Program-made: the position numbers and the translations under genes
Origin: Candidatus Marsarchaeota G1 archaeon BE_D
Lineage (GTDB): Archaea > Thermoproteota > Thermoprotei_A > Marsarchaeales > Marsarchaeaceae
DNA: 41,333 nt
Assembly (NCBI GenBank): GCA_003019595.1
Contig: NEXD01000008.1
Coordinates: forward strand, 1-41,333
Reading direction: 5' to 3'
In this document: positions 33,745 through 41,333 of the stretch, in pieces
Position numbering within the stretch: position 1 is the stretch's first letter
How the letters are laid out: the number at the start of each line of letters is the position of its first letter
The notes under the pieces: generated by a model
Database searches by the model: none
Seen by the model: only the letters and a program-made list of their open reading frames with translations
Told to the model about the DNA's origin: nothing

Positions 33745-34608
33745 ATGAACAAATTGTATTACCAAATCATTTCCGTGTTACTCGTTTTAGTTTCCGCCCC
33801 CGTTGCCTATAAAGCGCGCTTTCTTGACGCATCAGGTACGCTTGCAGCAAGCTTACTCGGAGTGATAGTTGGAGTTACACAAGGACCAGTTTTTCTTTTA
33901 CTTTTGATGTTATTTCTAGGAACAAATAGTGTTTTTACAAAAATAGGATATGTGAAAAAGGCGCTAGCTGGCGCTGCTGAGCCAAAAGGAGGTGCAAGAA
34001 CGTGGAGGAGTGTTGTGGCAAATGGCCTTGTTGCGACGATCTTTGCAGTATTAGGAGTGTTTTCGCACTCTCTCTTTGTCATAGTTGGAATGCTAGCCGC
34101 GCTTTCAGCTGCTTCTGCTGACACCACAGCAACCGAGATAGGTTTGCTTAGCAATTCAAAGCCTAGGCTTATCACAGACTGGTCGGAGGTCGCTGCGGGA
34201 ACATCGGGTGGCGTCACCCCACTAGGCTTTTTTGGCGCGTTCCTTGGGGCGGCGATAATGGCATTAACGAGCGTGATTCTTGTGTTTTTCATTTGGCCTA
34301 GGCTTCCAAATGCGCTTTTTTCCTTCGACCCTGTTAAAGGAAGTGTTACGAAACCTTGGAGTTACGCTTTCTCTGTTCTAATCGGCGGCTTTTGTGGTTC
34401 GATTTTTGATAGTGTTTTAGGGGCAACGGTGCAAGCAAAGTACAAATGCGTAAGTTGTTCAGCTTTAACCGAAAAGAGAAAAGTTCACTGTAACAAACCT
34501 GTGCGTTTCTACTCAGGAGTAAGGTGGATCGACAATGACTTTGTGAACTTAATCTCGTGCTTTGCTGGCTCAGCAGTGGGTTTGCTTTCCTTTTTACTCC
34601 TACGCTGA
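33745..34608 (+). CDS. DUF92 / TMEM19-like integral membrane protein
   Basis: 287 aa with about seven membrane segments. The family motifs are clear: FLDASGTLAASLLGV near the N-terminus, GGARTWRSVVANG, SADTTATEIGLLS, and AAGTSGGVTPLG. The C-terminal part has an oddity for a membrane protein, a Cys-rich loop CVSCSALTEKRKVHC facing one side. The plant relative VTE6 phosphorylates phytyl phosphate, so a polyprenyl-phosphate kinase role is possible but not shown. The ATG is preceded by an AT-rich TTTAATATT ~20 nt upstream. Confidence 0.85.
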   Translation: MNKLYYQIISVLLVLVSAPVAYKARFLDASGTLAASLLGVIVGVTQGPVFLLLLMLFLGTNSVFTKIGYVKKALAGAAEPKGGARTWRSVVANGLVATIFAVLGVFSHSLFVIVGMLAALSAASADTTATEIGLLSNSKPRLITDWSEVAAGTSGGVTPLGFFGAFLGAAIMALTSVILVFFIWPRLPNALFSFDPVKGSVTKPWSYAFSVLIGGFCGSIFDSVLGATVQAKYKCVSCSALTEKRKVHCNKPVRFYSGVRWIDNDFVNLISCFAGSAVGLLSFLLLR

Positions 34609-34654
34609 CACAAAACGAAAGACTTTTAGCTAAATCGCTTTTAGAATAATTAAA

Positions 34655-34729
34655 GCCCACGTCGTCTAGTCCGGTCTAGGATAGGGGACTGTCACTCCCC
34701 TGACCCGGGTTCAAATCCCGGCGTGGGCG
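34655..34729 (+). tRNA. tRNA-Asp(GTC)
   Basis: Acceptor GCCCACG/CGTGGGC, anticodon stem GGGGA/TCCCC with loop CTGTCAC (anticodon GTC), and T arm CCGGG-TTCAAAT-CCCGG. Discriminator G, no CCA encoded, no intron, 75 nt. It lies 47 nt before tRNA-Pro on the same strand. Confidence 0.95.
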
Positions 34730-34776
34730 TTGAGTTTCCAAAAGCTTAATTTGTAAGGTTAAGCTTAAGAAGAATA

Positions 34777-34849
34777 GGGGCCGTCTGCTAGCCTGGTAGG
34801 CGAGGTGCTTCGGGCGCACCTGACTGGAGTTCAAATCTCCACGGCCCCA
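34777..34849 (+). tRNA. tRNA-Pro(CGG)
   Basis: Acceptor GGGGCCG/CGGCCCC, anticodon stem GGTGC/GCACC with loop TTCGGGC (anticodon CGG), and T arm GGAG-TTCAAAT-CTCC. Discriminator A, no CCA, no intron, 73 nt. Confidence 0.95.
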
Positions 34850-35640
34850 TAATTTTTCGCATAAAAACTTTCTAAAACATCGAATTCTCAATACTCTTTT
34901 GACTTTAGTTCTTTTTGAGTTTACAGCTTGTGTCACCATAATATTCATAAAGTCTAAACAAACATTTGCTTATTGTTAATAAAATTTCCCCTAGCTGGTG
35001 TGTAGCAATCTTTGGGTCGTATTTTCCTACAACTCTTACAGTGTTACACTTATTTCTCTAAGGATGAGCAATATGAGTCAATCCGCAATATTGGCGAAGG
35101 TTCTATAAAGTCAAACAAACATGCCAAAGTCACTACCAACAAAAGTGTGGTGTACAAACCGATTTTTAATTAGGCAGTGAAAGTAAAAAGCTGTTTTCAA
35201 AGGAAGCTGAAGTTTAAGTGAATACGTAATAAGTGCCACGAAAAATGAATGCGCGTTCAAGCGGCCTTATGTTTCTAGGGGTCAAAAAAATCGCAAATTT
35301 CACGATAGCGCCCATAACTTGGGCCTTTTGTAGAGCTATTTTTTGATATCAACGTGAAAATAGTGGTAAGCGTTCACCTAATCTCATATAACAAACTGCG
35401 TAGTACAAGCTTCAAACCATTTTTGGAAAGCTCCTAACTTTCAGAGTACATAAATTGTGAGCTTAGCTGAAAAACACTTGTTCCGCAAAACTTTCAGCCA
35501 TTGTGTTAGAGTTCAGTGCATCACTGAGACTCAAAGTTTTCGTCTTTTGCGATATATTTTGTGCTTTAAAGCGTACGCGCTAAGCCGTTTTTCTTAAAAC
35601 GTTCGAACTCACCAGATCCCATACGCTCTTCCAGGCGCGT
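34850..35640. other. Gene-free AT-rich spacer after tRNA-Pro
   Basis: No frame here shows a recognisable domain, and I see no tandem repeat or tRNA. It may be decayed mobile DNA, since the following segment looks like the 3' end of a TnpB element, but no TnpB core motif can be read in it. Confidence 0.5.
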
Positions 35641-35676
35641 TCGGTTTAACCTTCGTTGTTTATAAAGCTTCCAAAA

Positions 35677-35860
35677 CCTCGCCCAAGCGGGGATTCCGAA
35701 AGCTCTAAAGGTGACCATGCGAAAACACTCACAAGTACGCGCGGAGCGCGGGGACGCCTGGTGTAGACCAAGGCCTTCGTAACCCTCGAAGGAAGGGATC
35801 GAGTTTGGTCGTGGAAGCAGGAAGCTCCAGCCTTCAAGCTAAGGTAGCTCACTTCTTTTC
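35677..35860 (+). ncRNA. GC-rich structured island resembling a TnpB/omega-RNA 3' end
   Basis: Several hairpins are packed together: CCTCGC-ccaa-GCGGGG (35677-35692), CGCGC-gga-GCGCG (35738-35750), and GACCAA (35766-35771) pairing with TTGGTC (35805-35810) around an inner perfect stem CCTTCG/CGAAGG (35774-35792). It ends GTGGAAGCAGGAAGCTCC...GGTAGCTCAC, the pattern at archaeal TnpB gene ends; in frames it reads VVEAGSSSLQ or WKQEAPAFKLR, both TnpB-like C-termini. The GAAGC...GGTAGC end resembles that of the dead TnpB at 17781-17800. Alternatives are an independent thermostable ncRNA or a decayed IS605 relic. The minus-strand 72-codon frame here is probably a shadow. Confidence 0.5.
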
Positions 35861-35957
35861 TCACCCAAGAGGTTTGAAAAGTTTATATTTCTTAAATCTA
35901 TAATTTTTCTAAAATATTGTTAGATACACTTATTTTTTGATGCTAAGCAACTAAAAT

Positions 35958-36818
35958 GTGAATCTTAATTCGCACATCTTATTTGCAATGGCAGTAGGAA
36001 TGGCCGTGTTTCATGACGTTAAAATTTGTGTGCTTTTAGGAATTGGCGCGGCTTTACCAGATTTGGACCGGGAATACATATTAACAAATAAACTCAGCTT
36101 GGCCAAACATCAGCTTCATCGCGCGCTTTTTCATAACATCTTTTTTGCGTTTGGCATGTACCTTTTCAACCCGTTTCTGGGGTTAGGTGTAATTCTACAT
36201 ATAATGCTGGATATGCTAACGTCACCAACAGATCGGGGGGTTGAGGTGCTATTTCCACTTGATAGGATCATTCAAGATTTTCACTTGGATTACGATGGGA
36301 TATTAAAGGAAAAACGTAGGATCCTGTGGTATTTAGAAGACCCACTCAGAGTGATCACCCGAACCACAGAAAAAGAGCTTGCGCCAACAAGCAAATCTCC
36401 TTGGGTCAGAGTATACGGGCCGTTTAAAAATAGTAGAATTGCAGACTGGACGGTTTTTTACTCTTCGATAATATTCCTTATTCTTTTCGACTCGCAAGAC
36501 TTGGTCGCTTGGACGCTACAACTGTTATTGGCTTTGAAACAATATTTTCCTTTGATCACTGGAATAGTGCTTTTTTACATGGGAGGCGAAATATGGAGAA
36601 GAAAACTTCAATCTTCTGGTAAGGGCAGAACAATTATCGCTGTATTAATGCTTAGTGGCGTTGCCGTTTTGGTCTACGGCTGTTTTAGAATATTTTCTCC
36701 GCCTAGCTTTATCTTTGACGAGATCAAAACCATTGTCTTTGCGATTTTGTCGTTTTTAACAGGCGTTGTTATAGCTTTTGTTCATGTTAAAAAAAGGCAT
36801 AAAATTGCAACACTTTGA
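35958..36818 (+). CDS. YdjM/DUF457-like membrane-bound metal-dependent hydrolase
   Basis: 286 aa membrane protein with His/Asp motifs typical of the LexA-regulated YdjM (DUF457) group: NSHILFA at the start, ALPDLDRE, LHRALFHN and HIMLDMLTSPTDRGVEVLFP (~85-105). These form a putative metal centre at the membrane. A polar loop (~115-160) separates it from four C-terminal membrane segments. The GTG start at 35958 puts NSHILFA at the N-terminus as in relatives. The substrate is unknown; some relatives act on membrane phospholipids. Confidence 0.8.
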   Translation: MNLNSHILFAMAVGMAVFHDVKICVLLGIGAALPDLDREYILTNKLSLAKHQLHRALFHNIFFAFGMYLFNPFLGLGVILHIMLDMLTSPTDRGVEVLFPLDRIIQDFHLDYDGILKEKRRILWYLEDPLRVITRTTEKELAPTSKSPWVRVYGPFKNSRIADWTVFYSSIIFLILFDSQDLVAWTLQLLLALKQYFPLITGIVLFYMGGEIWRRKLQSSGKGRTIIAVLMLSGVAVLVYGCFRIFSPPSFIFDEIKTIVFAILSFLTGVVIAFVHVKKRHKIATL

Positions 36819-36862
36819 ATTACGCTAATCCTTTATGAATGTCACAAGTTTAAAGCTCAAGA

Positions 36863-37207
36863 ATGTTACATCTTAAAAAAATTTCGTCAAACGTATTTCT
36901 TGCGCTTTTTGTTTTTTGTTTTTTTGGGTATGGTTTTGTAAGTAAAAGGGTATTTGACTACCTCGCTTATATCAGTGCTGTGTGTTTAATTCTTTCTTCT
37001 ATTGAGCGAAATTTCACAGAAACTCTGAGAAAAGTCGGGATTGCGCTTATAGAAATTGGGCTTCTTTCCCTTGTGTTTAGCATCATCGGATGGAATGCGC
37101 TTGGACTATACTCTCAAACGTACTTTTGGATTGCGCTTTTAGGCTTTGTGATCGTGGTTTCGCTACCACTTTTGACTAAAAGGAATCAAGCCCTCCCTTT
37201 AGGCTAA
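36863..37207 (+). CDS. Small four-helix membrane protein, unknown
   Basis: 114 aa. Four hydrophobic segments can be seen: ~10-27, ~31-46, ~57-75 and ~82-102, with short basic loops (SKRVFDY, ERNFTETLRK). There is no recognisable family motif. ATG 36863 lies 44 nt after the upstream membrane gene, so the two may be co-expressed. Its last 32 nt overlap the end of the convergent PLP-enzyme gene. Confidence 0.6.
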   Translation: MLHLKKISSNVFLALFVFCFFGYGFVSKRVFDYLAYISAVCLILSSIERNFTETLRKVGIALIEIGLLSLVFSIIGWNALGLYSQTYFWIALLGFVIVVSLPLLTKRNQALPLG

Positions 37208-38702
37208 AAACGTTTTCGTAGCCTAAACTTCTCATTTTTGATGCCAAGATTTTGGACGTCCCACCGTGTGGACAAACGAACACTATGGGTTTTGAAGGCG
37301 CAACTTGTGCGATCAAAGACAGAAATTCCTCTTTGAACTTTGCTTCCTTTAAAGATCTTTCGTCAATTTGTATCACTTCCTCGATATTTTTGATTTGCCA
37401 GCTTTCCAAAGTGACACCAAAACGCGATCGAATTTTCTCACACACCGTTGCTTTTACTTCTTTGGGTGTAAAAGAAGGAATAGGGTCAACAAACAGAAGA
37501 CGCGCCCCTTTTTCAGCAATCAATTTTTCAACCTTCGTTTCGTCCACCGTGACGCTTTCGTCAATTTCAAAAGCGGCTGTCTCAGTTGGCTTATCATACC
37601 TTTTTGAAGAGTCGTGAAAAAGCAAAACGCACACTGCGTTGTTCAATTGTTTTTGTTCGATATACTCAAGTGCACACCACAGCACTAGCATGCTACTATG
37701 ACCGCCAGTGAGATCCAAATCTTTATTTTTTGAAAATTCTTCGTTGATTTTCCACATGAACGACACCTTTTCAAGTGGCTTATCTATTTCCACTATTTCT
37801 ACTAAATCGCTTTTTGCGTTTTTTTGTAAAAGAGAAAACAGTTCTTGGTAGAACCTTCTTCTTTTTGCGTTATCAAGGTCAACTATACCAAACACGTCTT
37901 CCCCACGCGGTAATGCGATCACAAGTTTTACACGAATGTCTTTTTCTATAAAGAACTGCGTAAGACCAAGCGCAGTTCCAAACGTTCCCCCAGATAGAAA
38001 AACAAAGAGCTTTTTTCCGTTTTTTAGGTATTCATCAACGCCCTTTATGATGGATGGTGCAGTTACAGTTTTGTGAATTTCTGGATTTGCGGAATTTGTG
38101 TACTGGTCGAGCATCAAAATTTTGCCTTTTCCACGTTCAACAAGCCTTTTAGAATACGCTATTGCGCCAGTTGGCTCGTCTGTAGGACAGTAATTAATCG
38201 GTAGCTTTACTAGTAATACAAAGGGTGTACGATTATGTGTCTCGATAAATTGTAGTACGGAATCAGTGTCTGAAGGGTCTTCGAGCTCCAAAGTTTTTGC
38301 GTTAAAGCGTCTTACAAGCTCCATTTCAAAGTGCGAAGAAATCTTTCTTGAAACCACCATAACAAATGAGTGTCCAAGAGAGTTCAGGATTTCCGCAAGC
38401 GCTAAACCGGTGTTACCAGAGGTGGGTTCGACCACGATTTTTTCGGGTTTCAGTTTTCCTTCTTTTATCGCCCTTTCGACCATTGCGAAGGCGGGTAGAG
38501 ACTTAGCCGTACCATAAAACGGCAATGAACTGAAAGGTAGGGCAAACAAAACTGTGTCGTTGGAGCGTAGACTTTTCGCAAACGTTTTTTCTACCTCGTT
38601 TGTTATTTCGTATAACGGTAGATATATACCCCTGCGTAAAGATTTTTGAAATTCATGAAAGGTCTGAAATCGTTCGCTTCTTAAAGAAGCAAACTGAATC
38701 AC
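37176..38702 (-). CDS. PLP-dependent cysteine-synthase-like enzyme fused to a rhodanese domain
   Basis: 508 aa. Residues ~25-370 are a fold-type II PLP enzyme: PLP Lys67 in YGTAKSLPAFAM, the substrate loop PTSGNTGLALAE (93-104), NSANPEIH, and the phosphate loop SGGTFGT (237-243). Residues ~385-508 resemble a rhodanese domain, with active-site loop CPHGGTS (Cys477) and the ending LGYENVFSLKGGL. The fusion suggests sulfur from a persulfide is handed to or taken from an amino-acid intermediate, which is inference. The linker (~370-470) is longer than usual. ATG 38702 is the start. The 3' end overlaps the small membrane gene by 32 nt. Confidence 0.8.
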   Translation of the reverse strand: MIQFASLRSERFQTFHEFQKSLRRGIYLPLYEITNEVEKTFAKSLRSNDTVLFALPFSSLPFYGTAKSLPAFAMVERAIKEGKLKPEKIVVEPTSGNTGLALAEILNSLGHSFVMVVSRKISSHFEMELVRRFNAKTLELEDPSDTDSVLQFIETHNRTPFVLLVKLPINYCPTDEPTGAIAYSKRLVERGKGKILMLDQYTNSANPEIHKTVTAPSIIKGVDEYLKNGKKLFVFLSGGTFGTALGLTQFFIEKDIRVKLVIALPRGEDVFGIVDLDNAKRRRFYQELFSLLQKNAKSDLVEIVEIDKPLEKVSFMWKINEEFSKNKDLDLTGGHSSMLVLWCALEYIEQKQLNNAVCVLLFHDSSKRYDKPTETAAFEIDESVTVDETKVEKLIAEKGARLLFVDPIPSFTPKEVKATVCEKIRSRFGVTLESWQIKNIEEVIQIDERSLKEAKFKEEFLSLIAQVAPSKPIVFVCPHGGTSKILASKMRSLGYENVFSLKGGLDSF

Positions 38703-39029
38703 CGCACACTTTTATTCACATGTCTTTATACAATTTGGCAATTTATGAGCTTTGTGCCGTGTGTAGGTAGACATTTTGAAATAAAGTTCAGTGTTTAGTG
38801 TAGCAGTTTTGTGTAAGTGACAAAATATGACATGAGCCAAAAACAAATGAATGTATAAATTTTGTTCGGAATAAATTATTAAATCTGTACATTATCTATA
38901 AAAACTATACAAAGATTTTTGTATAGTTTTTTGCTATAAGTTAAGTATAATAAAGAAATCATTATGTTTTCTTTTTATTTTTCTATCGAAAACTTTATTA
39001 TCTAGAAAATAATACTAATTAAATTGAGC
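38703..39029. other. AT-rich divergent spacer before the APC permease
   Basis: A 327-nt region between the minus-strand PLP-enzyme gene and the permease. It holds no gene. Its clearest element is the perfect hairpin at 38900-38931. Several TATA-like runs (TATAAG, TTTATTATC, AATTAAATT) make exact promoter placement uncertain. Confidence 0.5.
38900..38931. repeat. Perfect 14-bp inverted repeat (operator or hairpin) upstream of the permease
   Basis: AAAAACTATACAAA (38900-38913) is followed by GATT and its exact reverse complement TTTGTATAGTTTTT (38918-38931). It lies ~99 nt before ATG 39030. The palindrome could be a dimeric regulator's operator, as its half site ACTATACAAA contains a TATA-like core, or an RNA hairpin with a U-rich tail that ends transcription. 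No second copy is seen in the window. Confidence 0.7.
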
Positions 39030-40973
39030 ATGTCTAGCGCAGAATCACCTCAAACTGAACAAAAACAGACGCTTGCGATTACAAAAGTAGTAGAAGCGGA
39101 TAGAAAACTTAAGAGAGAACTTGGATTTCTTGACCTTTTAGGCCTCTCAATGGGTGGGATAATCGGCTCAGGATGGCTTTTTGCGGTGAACGCCGCAGCC
39201 GCTGTTGCTGGACCATCTGTGATTCTTTCTTGGATAATTGGTGGCATTCTTATTCTTTTTGTTGCGCTTGTGTACGCCGAAGTTTCAGGCATGCTTCCCA
39301 GAACTGGTGCAATAGTGAGATATCCACATCTTACACATGGTAGTTACACTGGATATATTATGGGTTGGGCATACCTACTATCTGCCGTAACCGTTCCTAC
39401 AATAGAAGCTGAAGCCGTAGTGGGTTACGCCGCTTCTTATATTCCTTCTCTTACACAAACTGTGAAAACAGTTTTTGGACCAGTTAGTGTTTTAACACCT
39501 CCTGGAATAGCATTTGCGTTCGTTTTACTTGTAGTGTTCTTCTTTCTTAATTATGCTGGGATTAAGATTTTGGGAAAGACAAACACTTATGTAACAGTCT
39601 GGAAAATTGTCATACCGGTTCTCACTTTCATCCTTTTGTTTGCCGCTTTTAACTCAAGTAACATCACCTCATTACCTGGCGGTTTCTTCCCTTATGGAGT
39701 TTCTTCAATGTTTCTTGCAATTCCTACCGCTGGTATAGTTTTTGCCTATCTCGGATTTAGACAAGCGCTTGAATACGGTGGTGAGGCCAAGAATCCACAA
39801 AAAGATGTTCCCAGAGCTACCGTGAGCTCAATACTCATTGCGCTGGTGATATACACTTTGTTACAAATCGCGTACATAGGAGCATTGAAATGGAACGTTG
39901 CTGGCTTAAGTCCAGGGGATTGGGGCGATTTAACCAAAAGTTCAGTACCTTATAGTAGTGGACCACTTTACGTTGCACTTTCAAAAAGTGGAATTGCGGC
40001 ACTCGCCGCTTTTTCTTATGTACTACTGTTTGACGCATATGTGTCGCCATCGGGCACGGGTTGGATTTACACCGGTACAGGCACAAGAACTTTTTATGGG
40101 CTTGCAACAGACGGTTATCTTCCTGAGGCATTCATCAGGGTAAATAAAAGAGGTGTTCCTTTGATATCGCTCATTGCAGCTTTTATCGTTGGGATGTTCT
40201 TCTTATTACCTTTCCCCTCTTGGTACCTTTTAGTGGGGTTCATTAGCTCAGCAACTGTTTTTACATATATGATGGGCGGTGCCGGAATTTCTGTATTTCG
40301 AAAGACAGCGTCTCAGCTTCCAAGACCGTATAAGCTTCCTGCAGTGAGCGTTTTAGCACCAATAGCCTTTATTGCAGCCTCAATGATTGTTTATTGGTCA
40401 GGTTTTACTGTGCTATTCTTTGTGTTTACAGGAATACTCGTAGGTCTTCCATTATACTATATATTCTACGCACCAAAAGGGCTAGGCGTATCAAGAGCTC
40501 TTAGCGTAGTTCTTGGTGTGGTCTTTTGGGCTATTATCGGATATCTTAGCTATTACGCTTATCAAAACATTGTTTACTATTTTGCTTCTCATGTGACTTC
40601 TAGCGGGACTATCACTGCCTCACAAGGTTCTTATATTTTATCGCACTTCTTGGTTTACTTTCCAGCGCTTTCTGCCCTTACGATAGTGTATACGCTGATC
40701 TTCCAATTCTTAAGCAAACCAGAGAAAAGAAGGCAAGTCGTAGGAGGCTGGTGGCTCATTGTGTATTCACTTGCTACGATGGCTCTGTCCTTCTTTGGTG
40801 CCTTTGGCCTTCTTCCTGTAAATGGTGTGACTCCAATTGGCTTTCCGTTTGACACGCTTATCATGGTTGGGTTGTCTCTAGCATTTTACTTTGGTGCTTA
40901 TTACAGTGGCTACTTTACTGAAGACCTTAAACAACTTCTTTTGGTTGAAGGAGTTCAGCAACAAAAACCGTAA
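39030..40973 (+). CDS. APC-superfamily amino acid permease
   Basis: About 647 aa from ATG 39030; TTG 39024 would add two residues. After a polar N-terminal tail (~35 aa), LGFLDLLGLSMGGIIGSGWL is the first-helix signature with the GIIGSG substrate-binding break. YAEVSGMLPRTGAIVRYPHL then marks the helix 2-3 loop. About 14 hydrophobic segments follow. The C-terminus is longer than the core 12-helix family. It should import an amino acid or amine with a proton or sodium ion; the substrate is not readable. The 327-nt upstream spacer with a perfect hairpin suggests it is regulated. It stands alone before tRNA-Arg(CCT). Confidence 0.9.
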   Translation: MSSAESPQTEQKQTLAITKVVEADRKLKRELGFLDLLGLSMGGIIGSGWLFAVNAAAAVAGPSVILSWIIGGILILFVALVYAEVSGMLPRTGAIVRYPHLTHGSYTGYIMGWAYLLSAVTVPTIEAEAVVGYAASYIPSLTQTVKTVFGPVSVLTPPGIAFAFVLLVVFFFLNYAGIKILGKTNTYVTVWKIVIPVLTFILLFAAFNSSNITSLPGGFFPYGVSSMFLAIPTAGIVFAYLGFRQALEYGGEAKNPQKDVPRATVSSILIALVIYTLLQIAYIGALKWNVAGLSPGDWGDLTKSSVPYSSGPLYVALSKSGIAALAAFSYVLLFDAYVSPSGTGWIYTGTGTRTFYGLATDGYLPEAFIRVNKRGVPLISLIAAFIVGMFFLLPFPSWYLLVGFISSATVFTYMMGGAGISVFRKTASQLPRPYKLPAVSVLAPIAFIAASMIVYWSGFTVLFFVFTGILVGLPLYYIFYAPKGLGVSRALSVVLGVVFWAIIGYLSYYAYQNIVYYFASHVTSSGTITASQGSYILSHFLVYFPALSALTIVYTLIFQFLSKPEKRRQVVGGWWLIVYSLATMALSFFGAFGLLPVNGVTPIGFPFDTLIMVGLSLAFYFGAYYSGYFTEDLKQLLLVEGVQQQKP

Positions 40974-40988
40974 TACAGTTGTTTTAAA

Positions 40989-41333
<345 letters not shown>

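Noticed and set aside
34850-35640. Hidden gene in the spacer after tRNA-Pro
   Set aside because: Short frames only, no domain motif, no consistent start signals.
35677-35860. RNase P RNA or SRP RNA
   Set aside because: I could not find the conserved RNase P core or the SRP helix 8 loop on either strand, while the end fits IS605 TnpB termini better.
35646-35864. 72-aa minus-strand frame in the structured island
   Set aside because: It is the complement of hairpin-rich DNA that reads as TnpB-like C-terminus on the plus strand; no protein family is recognisable.

Overview
The window is a stretch of archaeal chromosome. Archaeal hallmarks seen directly are the multi-subunit RNA polymerase genes (rpoH, an unsplit rpoB, split rpoA'/rpoA''), archaeal ribosomal proteins L30e, S12, S7, S10 and S25e, EF-1A, TmcA, archaeal-type GAPDH and phosphoglycerate mutase, a TrmB-type regulator, tRNA genes without encoded CCA, and a tRNA-Lys with a bulge-helix-bulge intron. 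S25e and an undivided RpoB fit the TACK (Thermoproteota-like) side of the Archaea better than methanogens or halophiles. A hot habitat is inferred only from GC-rich RNAs in AT-rich spacers and an inositol-phosphate synthase. I cannot name the genus. Many genes start with TTG or GTG. Genes inside operons carry a GGTGA-type ribosome binding site 4-5 nt before the start. Many first genes have a TATA-like box about 26 nt before the start codon, as expected for leaderless mRNAs.

Layout. 1-340: truncated DDE transposase and its inverted-repeat end. 383-3071: two-gene FAD amine/imino-acid dehydrogenase. 3072-4558: tRNA-Arg(TCT), a GT-C glycosyltransferase and intron-bearing tRNA-Lys(TTT), all on the minus strand. 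4722-16057: the transcription/translation block rpoH-rpoB-rpoA'-rpoA''-rpl30e-nusA-rps12-rps7-EF1A-rps10. 16054-20756: class I FBP aldolase (minus), a decayed TnpB element, class I fructose-1,6-bisphosphatase, tRNA m1A methyltransferase (minus) and inositol-1-phosphate synthase. 20753-25051: TrmB regulator (minus), membrane-anchored solute-binding protein (minus), S25e with a coupled unknown gene, and phosphoglycerate mutase. 25055-30358: TmcA, GAPDH, PfkB kinase and enolase. 30362-33585: ABC-2 exporter pair facing a DRG-type GTPase. 33745-34849: DUF92 membrane protein, tRNA-Asp and tRNA-Pro. 34850-35957: a 1.1-kb spacer containing a GC-rich structured island that resembles a TnpB/omega-RNA 3' end. 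35958-38702: two membrane proteins and a PLP-enzyme/rhodanese fusion (minus). 38703-41333: AT-rich spacer with a perfect 14-bp hairpin, an APC permease, tRNA-Arg(CCT) and the 3' end of hisS, which overlaps that tRNA.

How the genes work together. The middle third carries much of the three-carbon half of glycolysis/gluconeogenesis (FBP aldolase, FBPase, GAPDH, phosphoglycerate mutase, enolase) plus a sugar kinase and a branch to inositol phosphate. A TrmB-type regulator sits among these genes.

I found no CRISPR array and no obvious multi-gene defence island. The most unusual signals are a probable ATA start codon for nusA, the orphan structured island at 35677-35860, the PLP-rhodanese fusion, the perfect hairpin upstream of the permease, a CDS ending inside a tRNA gene, a 159-bp antisense overlap between natB-like and DRG genes, and an out-of-frame alternative end for the rpoH tail.
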